From Brevundimonas sp. NIBR10 (GTDB lineage: Bacteria > Pseudomonadota > Alphaproteobacteria > Caulobacterales > Caulobacteraceae): a DNA stretch of 64,000 bases. The DNA is taken from assembly GCF_027912515.1 (NCBI RefSeq), contig NZ_CP115464.1:3008501-3072500 (forward strand). Direction: 5' to 3'. The notes below the pieces were generated by a model. The model ran no database searches. It worked only from the letters and a program-made list of their open reading frames with translations, and was not told the DNA's origin. The position numbers and the translations under genes are program-made. Below, piece after piece: positions 55,816 to 64,000 of the stretch. Position 1 is the stretch's first letter. Every line of letters begins with the position of its first letter.

Positions 55816-55868
55816 TTGTTCCTCCCTCAGTCGCCTTTGCGGCGTCGTTGATTGTGTTTGCGGGCTCG

Positions 55869-57257
55869 TCAGTCTGCGACCACGGCCGTGTCGTCGCCCG
55901 GCCCCGCCTTCGGGTCGGGCTGTGCGGCCAGGGCTTTGGGCGTTCCGTTCAGGGCGGCGTCCAGCGCGTCGCGATCCAGCTCGTTCTCCCAGCGCGCCAC
56001 CACGATGGTGGCCACGGCGTTGCCGATGAAGTTGGTCAGGGCCCGGCACTCGCTCATGAACCGGTCCACGCCCAGGATCAGCGCCATCCCCGCGACCGGC
56101 ACCGACGGCACCACCGCCAGGGTCGCGGCCAGGGTGATGAAGCCCGCCCCCGTCACCCCCGCCGCCCCCTTGGACGACAGCATGGCCACCGCCAGCAGCA
56201 GAACCTGCTCGCCCAGCGTCAGCTCGACCCCGCACGCCTGGGCGATGAACAGCGCCGCCAGGGTCATGTAGATGTTGGTGCCGTCCAGGTTGAACGAATA
56301 TCCCGTCGGCACGACCACCCCGACCACGGACTTGTCGCAACCCGCCGCCCCCATCTTCTGAATCAGGCTGGGCAGGGCCGCCTCGGACGAGGATGTGCCC
56401 AGCACCAGCAGCAGCTCCTCCTTCAGATACCGCATCAGCTTGAAGATCGAGAACCCGTTCAGCCGCGCCACGGTCCCCAGGATCACGACGACGAACAGGG
56501 CGGCCGTGAAATAGAAGGTCAGCACCAGAGCGGCCAGGTTGACCACCGATTCGATCCCGTACTTGCCGATGGTGAAGGCAAAGGCCCCGAACGCCCCGAT
56601 CGGCGCCGCCTTCATCAGGATCGCTACCAGCTTGAACATGGCGTCCGACAGGCTCTCCAGCACGTTCAGCACCGGCTGGGCCCGGTCCCCGATGATGGCC
56701 AGGGACACCCCGAACAGCACCGAGAAGAACAGCACCTGCAGGATTTCGCCGCCCGCGAACGCCCCGACCACGGTCTCGGGGATGATGTTCATCAGGAAGC
56801 CGACGATCGAGGTATCGTGCGCCTTGTCCGCATAGGCGGCGACCGCCCCGGCGTTCAGACTGGCCGGATCGATGTTCATGCCGGCGCCCGGCTTGACCAG
56901 ATTGGCCACGATCAGCCCGACGATCAGCGCCAGGGTCGAGAAGGTCAGGAAATAGGCAAACGCCTTGCCCACCACCCGGCCCAGACGCGCCAGATCCCTC
57001 AGATGCGCGATCCCCGTCGCCACGGTCAGGAAGATCACCGGCGCGATGATCATCTTGACCAGCCGGATGAAGGCATCGCCCAGCGGCTTCAGCTTCTCGC
57101 CGAAGCCCGCGATCGCCTCCCCGTTCGGCCCCGTCGTGCTGGGCCAGAAATGCCCGATCAGCGCCCCCAGCGCGATGGCGATCAGCACCTGGAAATACAG
57201 GTGGCGATAGAAGGGGTGTTTGACCGGCGTCGGCATGGCAGGCGTACTGGGGTTCAA
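55869..57257 (-). CDS. dctA: C4-dicarboxylate:cation symporter DctA
   Basis: About 462 residues from a TTG at 57257 that has AGAGGAAG 7-14 bases upstream; an ATG at 57236 is the alternative. The DAACS family is clear: [46 protein letters not shown], the [15 protein letters not shown] serine loop (hairpin 1), [26 protein letters not shown] and [25 protein letters not shown]. It imports succinate, fumarate and malate. It is divergent from dctB-dctD, whose product should control it. A longer open frame upstream (to 57407) is probably not translated. Confidence 0.93.
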   Translation of the reverse strand: MNPSTPAMPTPVKHPFYRHLYFQVLIAIALGALIGHFWPSTTGPNGEAIAGFGEKLKPLGDAFIRLVKMIIAPVIFLTVATGIAHLRDLARLGRVVGKAFAYFLTFSTLALIVGLIVANLVKPGAGMNIDPASLNAGAVAAYADKAHDTSIVGFLMNIIPETVVGAFAGGEILQVLFFSVLFGVSLAIIGDRAQPVLNVLESLSDAMFKLVAILMKAAPIGAFGAFAFTIGKYGIESVVNLAALVLTFYFTAALFVVVILGTVARLNGFSIFKLMRYLKEELLLVLGTSSSEAALPSLIQKMGAAGCDKSVVGVVVPTGYSFNLDGTNIYMTLAALFIAQACGVELTLGEQVLLLAVAMLSSKGAAGVTGAGFITLAATLAVVPSVPVAGMALILGVDRFMSECRALTNFIGNAVATIVVARWENELDRDALDAALNGTPKALAAQPDPKAGPGDDTAVVAD

Positions 57258-57432
57258 GACCGCTTCCTCTCGACGGACCAGGTCCGCTGTTTCCTCGATG
57301 CGATCTTGCGTCGCCTTCGCTGGACCGATCTTCGCCGCGCTTTCGCCGGATTCGAAATCCTTCTTCTCGCTCGGTCTATGCACTGTTTTCCCTGAATAAT
57401 TCTCCATTACTGGTCAATTTTTCAGGCGAGTA

Positions 57433-57481
57433 GTGCGAAATTCCGCCAATGACTATGGCTAGATCGTGCGGAAAATCGCAC
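57433..57481. promoter_or_regulatory. Two DctD-type upstream activator palindromes
   Basis: GTGCGGAAAATCGCAC (57466-57481) and the imperfect GTGCGAAATTCCGCC (57433-57447) are 33 bases apart centre to centre, three helical turns. They resemble the rhizobial DctD sites, GTGCG-N6-CGCAC. They lie between divergent dctA and dctB. No good -24/-12 element was found for dctA. Confidence 0.6.
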
Positions 57482-57490
57482 ATTGGCGAC

Positions 57491-59335
57491 ATGGCTGTTC
57501 TGAGGACTTTCATTGGTGGCCTCGCCCAGCAGGCGTCGAAGGGGCCCTGGCCGCTCGTCATCGTCGCCTGGCTGATCCTGACGATCACAGCCGCAGTCGC
57601 TGCGGGCGAGGTCGCCCGCCGTCAGGCCGAACGTGACATAGGCCGCCAAGCACAGGCTGCCGCCGCCCTGCACGCCGCAGTCCTGCGCAGCGAGCTCGAG
57701 AAGCACCGGTCCCTGCCCCTGGTCCTGGTTCAGGACCCCGAGGCGGTCATGCTGCTGAGCGACGCGACACCGGCACGGGCCGAACTTGTGAATCGCAAGC
57801 TGGAGCTGCTTGCGGACCAGACCCGGGCCGCCGCCATCTATCTGCTGGACACGAACGGCGTCGCCCGCGCAGCTTCCAACTGGCGGCTCCCGACCAGTTT
57901 CGTCGGCTCAAATTACAGTTTCAGGCCCTATTTCACCCGCGCGATCGCGCAAGGATCCGCAGAGTTCTTTGCCTTGGGCACCGTCAGCGGCCGACCGGGA
58001 CTGTATCTCGCGCGCCGGCTCTCCGACGGTTCCGGCCGGCTGCTCGGCGTCGTTGTGGTCAAGGTCGAGTTCGATGCCCTGGAACAGGAATGGCGCGGCT
58101 CGGGCGAGCCTGCCTATGTCTCGGACCAGAGCGGCGTGGTCCTGATAACCTCCGTTCCCGACTGGCGTTTCCGCACGGTTGCACAGATGACGCCTGAGCA
58201 ACGTCGTCTGGTGCTGGCCGGTCAGACTCTGGGCCACGACGCCCTGGCCCCCCTGCCCTTCCAGACCACGACCAGCACGCCCCGGCTGGTCTCTGCGCCG
58301 GTCAATGGCCCGGACCAGCCCTGGATTTCCGCCCAGGCCCCGACCAGCACGCCGGGCTGGACCCTGCATCTGCTGTCCCCGGCCGGGAACGCCATCCTGG
58401 TGGCGGTGACCAACGCCCGCGCCGTCGCGGCCCTGATCGTCACCCTGTTGATGGTCGTCGTCGCCGTCCTGATCCGACGTCGCCAGCTGACGCAGGCCCA
58501 GGCCTTGGCCCAGATCGCCGCCCGTGCCGAGCTCGAGCATCGTATCGACGAACGTACGGTCGAACTTCGCGTCGCCAACGACGAACTCAACCGCCAGATC
58601 GACGAACGCCGCCAGGCCGAGGCCAGTCGCGAATTGCTGCGCGACGAACTGGTTCAGGCCAACAAGCTGGCGACCCTGGGCCAGATCGCAGCCGGCGTGG
58701 CGCACGAGATCAACCAGCCGGTCGCTGCCATTCGCACACATGCTGACAGCGCCTCGGCCTATCTGGATCGTGGGGATAGGTCGGGTGTCCAACGTAACCT
58801 CACCCGCATCGCCGACCTGACGGGGCGCATCGGTTCGATCACCGACGAATTGCGAGCCTTTGCACGCAAGACCGCGTCCACCCCATCGCTCGTCGATCCC
58901 GAAGCCGCCATCGACGGTGCCCTGATTCTTCTATCGGGACGTCTGCGCGAGAGCCGCATAACCCTCGATCGGACCACCACGACAGCCCCTTGCTTCGCCT
59001 TGGCGGAAAGAGTGCGGTTGGAACAGGTTATTGTGAACCTGGTCCAGAATGCCATCGAGGCGCTGGAGGAGGCCCGTCCTGCCGCGCCCCGCTTGTCGAT
59101 CGAGGTACGGTCTGCCCGCGATCACGTCGAGATCGTCATCGCCGACAATGGCCCCGGCCTTGACCCGGCCGTCGCCCAGGCCCTGTTCACCCCGTTCGTC
59201 ACGACCAAGCCCAACGGCCTGGGTCTGGGCCTGGTGATCTGTCGCGACATCGTCGCGGGCTTCGGCGGTGAGTTGATCCTCAGTCCGTCCGGATCAGGGG
59301 CGACCTTCGTCATTTCACTGAAGGCGTCTCATTGA
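57491..59335 (+). CDS. dctB: Sensor histidine kinase DctB
   Basis: 614 residues from MAVLRTFIGGLAQQ. Two membrane segments (about 20-40, PLVIVAWLILTITAAVAAG, and about 310-335) flank a double-Cache periplasmic domain (SNYSFRPYFTRAIAQG, YVSDQSGVVLITSVPDWRFRT). A coiled-coil linker leads to HisKA with His405 (GVAHEINQPVAAIRTHA) and the HATPase domain (VNLVQNAIEALEEA, VIADNGPGLDP, GLGLGLVICRDIV). It senses C4-dicarboxylates and phosphorylates DctD. An earlier Met at 57449 is rejected because it would include the DctD sites. Confidence 0.93.
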   Translation: MAVLRTFIGGLAQQASKGPWPLVIVAWLILTITAAVAAGEVARRQAERDIGRQAQAAAALHAAVLRSELEKHRSLPLVLVQDPEAVMLLSDATPARAELVNRKLELLADQTRAAAIYLLDTNGVARAASNWRLPTSFVGSNYSFRPYFTRAIAQGSAEFFALGTVSGRPGLYLARRLSDGSGRLLGVVVVKVEFDALEQEWRGSGEPAYVSDQSGVVLITSVPDWRFRTVAQMTPEQRRLVLAGQTLGHDALAPLPFQTTTSTPRLVSAPVNGPDQPWISAQAPTSTPGWTLHLLSPAGNAILVAVTNARAVAALIVTLLMVVVAVLIRRRQLTQAQALAQIAARAELEHRIDERTVELRVANDELNRQIDERRQAEASRELLRDELVQANKLATLGQIAAGVAHEINQPVAAIRTHADSASAYLDRGDRSGVQRNLTRIADLTGRIGSITDELRAFARKTASTPSLVDPEAAIDGALILLSGRLRESRITLDRTTTTAPCFALAERVRLEQVIVNLVQNAIEALEEARPAAPRLSIEVRSARDHVEIVIADNGPGLDPAVAQALFTPFVTTKPNGLGLGLVICRDIVAGFGGELILSPSGSGATFVISLKASH

Positions 59336-60681
59336 TGGATTTCGCACGCCCCTTTGCCATAGCCCTCGTCGATGACGATGACGATTTCCGCGCGGCGCTC
59401 GCCGAACGTCTGGAGATCGAGGGGTTCGACGTCACGGCACATTCATCAGCCGAGGCCGCGCTGAAGGCTCTCGATCCCGGCTTCCTCGGTGTGGTCGTCA
59501 GCGATCTGCGCATGCCCGGACTCGACGGTCGCCAGCTGCTGAGCCGCCTTCAGGCCATCGACGACGGCCTGCCCGTGATCATGATGACGGGCCACGGCGA
59601 TATCGAGGATGCGGTCGAGGCTCTGCGTCACGGCGCCTATGATTTCGTGGCAAAGCCCTTCGCCTTCGACCGCCTGCTCGGCAGTCTCAAGCGCGCGTTG
59701 GAGAAGCGCGCCCTTGTGCTGGACAACCGTCGCCTCTCCGCGGCCGCAGCCGAGGTCGGGCTCGAACTGCCTCTGATCGGCGCGTCCGAGACCATGGTGC
59801 GATTGCGCGACACCATTGCCCAACTCGCCGACGCCCGGCTGGACGTGCTGATCGAGGGGGAGACCGGTGTCGGCAAGGAGGTCGTCGCACGCGCCCTGCA
59901 CAACGGCGGCCGCCGTCGCATTCACCCGTTTGTCGCCGTGAATTGCGGCGCGCTTCCCGACGGCCTGATCGAGAGCGAGCTGTTCGGCCACGAGGCCGGG
60001 GCATTCCCCGGCGCCGTGCGCCGTCGTGTCGGCCATATCGAACACAGTCATCGTGGCACCTTGTTCCTGGACGAGATCGAGAGCATGCCCATGGCCGTCC
60101 AGATCAAGCTCCTGCGTGTCATCGAAGAGCGGGAGGTCCAGCCTATCGGCGCGACCCAGCCCCGTCCCCTCGACCTGCGTATTCTCGCGTCCTCCAAAGT
60201 CGACCTGGAAGAGGCGGTAGGGGCGGGGATCTTTCGCAGTGATCTCTATTATCGTCTGAACGTCATCAAACTCCGGGTGGCACCCTTGCGGGAACGGCGC
60301 GATGACGTTCCCTTGCTGTTCGGGCACTTCCTGCGACGCGCTGCAGCCCGCGAGGGTCGCGCTCCACCCTCGATGTCAGCCACCGCTCGTCGTCGCCTGC
60401 TGGATCATGATTGGCCCGGCAATGTTCGAGAACTGGCTCACTTCGCCGAGCGTGTTCTGGCGGGCCTGGAAGAGCCCCAGTCTGCGACGCAGTCGCCACC
60501 GGGCAATGGACTCGCCGAGAGTTTGGCACGGTACGAAAGCCAGCTGATCCTCGAAGCCCTCGAGTACTGGGGCGGTGACGTTGTCGCGGTCGCCGGGAGC
60601 CTGAAACTTCCCCGAAAAACTCTCTATGACAAGCTGCAACGCCACCGACTTAGGCCCGCCGATTTTCGTGGCCGCAAATAG
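59335..60681 (+). CDS. dctD: Sigma-54-dependent response regulator DctD, with GAFPGA loop
   Basis: 448 residues from the ATG that overlaps the dctB stop (TGATG). Receiver domain with Asp57 (VVSDLRMPGLDG) and Lys107. AAA+ domain with Walker A GETGVGKE (175-182), GESELFGHE and the L1 loop GAFPGA (222-227) instead of GAFTGA; the codon for Pro225 is CCC at 60007. Walker B is GTLFLDEIES, and the sensor and RLNVIKLRVAPLRERRDDVPLL blocks follow. The C-terminal Fis-type HTH is LKLPRKTLYDKLQRH. It should activate dctA from the palindromes at 57433-57481. The loop change may weaken sigma-54 contact. Confidence 0.93.
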   Translation: MDFARPFAIALVDDDDDFRAALAERLEIEGFDVTAHSSAEAALKALDPGFLGVVVSDLRMPGLDGRQLLSRLQAIDDGLPVIMMTGHGDIEDAVEALRHGAYDFVAKPFAFDRLLGSLKRALEKRALVLDNRRLSAAAAEVGLELPLIGASETMVRLRDTIAQLADARLDVLIEGETGVGKEVVARALHNGGRRRIHPFVAVNCGALPDGLIESELFGHEAGAFPGAVRRRVGHIEHSHRGTLFLDEIESMPMAVQIKLLRVIEEREVQPIGATQPRPLDLRILASSKVDLEEAVGAGIFRSDLYYRLNVIKLRVAPLRERRDDVPLLFGHFLRRAAAREGRAPPSMSATARRRLLDHDWPGNVRELAHFAERVLAGLEEPQSATQSPPGNGLAESLARYESQLILEALEYWGGDVVAVAGSLKLPRKTLYDKLQRHRLRPADFRGRK

Positions 60682-60833
60682 CCCAAACAACACTCTACCT
60701 TTCCACCTTCCCGCTTCGCCGAACAAACGTCATGGACAACAAGCCCGTTGGTGACTGCTGGTAGCGAACGTCCGAAACGATCAAAGCGCCGATCGCAGAA
60801 GGCAAATCTTCCAGCCAATTCCGGCCCTAAGGG

Positions 60834-61639
60834 AGTGCTGTCAACTCAACTCCGGCGGATGACTGAGTAACGGCACCTCCCCGCTCATGCCACGGCGCCA
60901 AGCGTGATGAGCGGCCGCGCGGAACAGCTTCATCGCGGGTCGCGAGGCCAGATGCCGCTGCATGTTGAAGGTGTTGTAGACGGCGGTATGTGTTGGCAGA
61001 AACCGCTGCGCTGAGATCTGGGACTTGAAGCCCTGCATCCGCCGCTCTCGCTGTCGGATCGACAGATGGGAGTTCTCGACCCGATTGTTTTCGCGGAGGC
61101 GACCGGGCCGATATAGTTCAGTCGGGCCCAGTGCGTCGACTGCTGAGACATACGACTTGAGACCGTCTGTCACGATGGCTGTCGGACTAACCGGCTGTTC
61201 TCGGAGCAGTTTCTCGATGAAGGAAGTCGGTGTCGAAGCGTGGCGTCGCTTCGCCACAGTGTTCCCCAGAACCTCGCCTTCATCGTCCACGGCGCGCCAG
61301 AAATACATGTGCCGATCGCCGATGCGGCTGACCATCTCGTCGAGATGCCATCGTGGCGAAGGGGCCGGCCGCAGCCGTTTCAGGTTCCTGGCGATTTGCA
61401 GACCGAATTTGTGAACCCACGGGCGGATTGCTTCGTGAGAGACTTCCACACCCCTCTCCGCGAGGATCTCGTCAACGTCGCGAAGGCTGAGCGAGAAGCG
61501 GAAGTAGAGCCATACAGTCGGGCGGATAACCTCCGCATTGTGCCGATAACGCTTGAAAGACAATTTGCGCATAACCCCATGTTCCACATCGCCCTCACCC
61601 TACTCAGTTGAGACGAGTTAGCATTGGACTGACAGCACC
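60834..61639 (-). mobile_element. IS6-family insertion sequence
   Basis: Inverted ends GTGCTGTCA (60835-60843) and TGACAGCAC (61630-61638) bracket one transposase gene; total about 805 bases, normal for IS6. The element is in the same orientation as the decayed copy at 50.7 kb. Target-site duplications were not clear by eye. Confidence 0.8.
60841..61587 (-). CDS. IS6-family transposase
   Basis: 248 residues, apparently intact. HTH (DVDEILAERGVEVSHEAIRPWVHKFG), then the DDE catalytic core: Asp83 in WHLDEMVSRIG, Asp141 in IVTDGLKSY and the Glu in the RQRERRM segment after NNRVENSHL. The ending NTFNMQRHLASRPAMKLFR is typical of the family. IS6 elements move by replicative cointegration and form composite structures between direct copies. 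Confidence 0.92.
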   Translation of the reverse strand: MEHGVMRKLSFKRYRHNAEVIRPTVWLYFRFSLSLRDVDEILAERGVEVSHEAIRPWVHKFGLQIARNLKRLRPAPSPRWHLDEMVSRIGDRHMYFWRAVDDEGEVLGNTVAKRRHASTPTSFIEKLLREQPVSPTAIVTDGLKSYVSAVDALGPTELYRPGRLRENNRVENSHLSIRQRERRMQGFKSQISAQRFLPTHTAVYNTFNMQRHLASRPAMKLFRAAAHHAWRRGMSGEVPLLSHPPELS

Positions 61640-61789
61640 GCCCCAGAGCTTCAATTGCTTGCCCGTTTTTCTTGGAGACTAGTTCTCTACTAACTACGTG
61701 AACCGCCTTCATCCCGGGCTTCACACCGCTCTCGTACCGCTGCGCCGTCGATCTCTTCCCAATGGTCCCATCATTCCGCCTTGACGTGG

Positions 61790-61998
61790 CGTCGGCACTG
61801 GCTGCACGAACCTGGCAGGTGCCTCCGGTGCGTCCTCCGCCGACGGAGTGGCTGGCGAAAGTCAGATCGCGCGCGCGGTCCTGCCGAGCACGTCACCGCG
61901 CGCCGAATTGTTTCAACCCTGGACCGGCCCTTATGACGGCGTGCCGCCGTGGGACAAGGTCAGCAGAGCCGCAAGCCTCGCTGAACGGGGTGTCTGAA
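61790..61998 (+). pseudogene. Remnant of an M3 peptidase (Dcp-like) N-terminus
   Basis: One frame reads GCTNLAGASGASSADG then SPRAELFQPWTGPYDGVPPWDKV, matching the start of exported M3 peptidyl-dipeptidases (lipobox-like Cys, then a PWTGPYGGVPPWDKV block). It lacks a start codon (an in-frame stop precedes it) and diverges after DKV into a short unrelated tail ending at 61998. It therefore represents about 55 residues left from a gene of about 700. The rest of the 400-base gap between the IS and the rRNA terminator shows nothing else. Confidence 0.42.
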
Positions 61999-62000
61999 CG

Positions 62001-62030
62001 CAAAAACGCCGCCCTGTTGGGGGCGGCGTT
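62001..62030 (-). terminator. Terminator of the rRNA operon
   Basis: On the minus strand AACGCCGCCC-CCAACA-GGGCGGCGTT is followed by TTTGCG, a strong stem and short T-run. It lies 8 bases beyond the tRNA-fMet 3' end. Confidence 0.85.
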
Positions 62031-62037
62031 TGTGATT

Positions 62038-62114
<77 letters not shown>

Positions 62115-62176
62115 GCAGATGAGGCTTTGTGAAGGAAGATGTTCGAGAGATATCAAATAACTGCTGTCCGACTGGT

Positions 62177-62294
62177 AGACCCGGCGGCGACCTACTCTCC
62201 CGCGCCTTGAGACGAAGTACCATTGGCTCTGGAGGGCTTAACGACCGAGTTCGGAATGGGATCGGGTGGGGAACCTCCGACATAACCACCAGGT
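62177..62294 (-). rRNA. rrf: 5S ribosomal RNA
   Basis: About 118 nt. On the minus strand it runs from ACCTGGTGGTTATGTCGG through CACCCGATCCCATTCCGAAC and GGTACTTCGTCTCAAGGC to GAGTAGGTCGCCGCCGGGTCT, with the ends pairing. Complete. The exact termini are estimated from the terminal stem. Confidence 0.95.
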
Positions 62295-62370
62295 CAACCA
62301 GGCGGACAGCGAATTATTTGAGAAGACATTGTCGTATTCAAAGATCGAATGAGTTTTGCTGAGAAACGAT

Positions 62371-64000
<1,630 letters not shown>

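Noticed and set aside
57260..57420. Sigma-54 promoter for dctA
   Set aside because: Candidates such as TGGCGG-N-TCGCA have the GG and GC pairs one base too close; none fits the consensus.

Overview
The window is high-GC alphaproteobacterial chromosome, most likely Caulobacterales and close to Brevundimonas/Caulobacter. Reasons: the LexA gene carries the alphaproteobacterial GAAC-N7-GAAC SOS box, a fliL-fliM block sits divergent from flgF-flgG-flgA-flgH with CtrA-like and sigma-54 sites between them, the bam/lpx gene order is typical, and the intergenic palindromes are of a type seen in this order. No database search was possible; gene names rest on protein motifs and gene order.

Bases 1-40,460 are mostly core genome. 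A 3'-complete ppiD fragment is translationally coupled to trpE. A 1-kb spacer follows, with a palindromic repeat, a 6S-like structured RNA and a small membrane protein gene, then trpG-trpD-trpC, lexA, comEC (opposite strand), gltX and gltA. From 12.9 to 15.4 kb lie two small unknown genes and a flotillin-like SPFH gene. From 15.6 to 30.4 kb, all on the minus strand, is a long envelope and translation cluster transcribed rpsB-tsf-pyrH-frr-uppS-cdsA-dxr-rseP-bamA-skp-lpxD-fabZ-lpxA-lpxI-lpxB. It links ribosome and nucleotide genes to isoprenoid and phospholipid precursors, outer-membrane protein assembly and lipid A synthesis. As written, cdsA has a one-base frameshift. From 30.5 to 37.5 kb are a DUF3297 gene and flagellar genes (motE-like, a DUF6468 gene carrying an in-frame palindromic repeat, fliM, fliL; divergent flgF, flgG, flgA, flgH). 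Three short exported proteins that look like diverged paralogues, a YjbR gene, msrA and tRNA-Ser(GGA) end the core part.

From about 40.46 to 47.9 kb the content is accessory: an unknown protein with two copies of a Cys-Pro motif, then a minus-strand module of DUF3489, a 78-aa protein, DUF2924, a large serine recombinase and an HTH protein, then a lipoprotein, DUF1993 and a PIN-domain protein. The PIN frame runs without a stop into the catalytic domain of a Rieske oxygenase whose [2Fe-2S] domain is missing. This looks like the right edge of inserted DNA that decapitated an aromatic-degradation operon; gentisate dioxygenase and fumarylpyruvate hydrolase follow intact.

From 50.7 to 61.6 kb, a decayed IS6-family copy and an apparently intact one, in the same orientation, bracket an alpha/beta-hydrolase gene, a TonB-dependent receptor, a dctA-type transporter and a divergent DctB/DctD two-component system. 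The DctD protein has a Pro in the GAFTGA loop. The window closes with a remnant of an M3 peptidase gene and the 3' part of an rRNA operon read on the minus strand (23S partial, 5S, tRNA-fMet, terminator).
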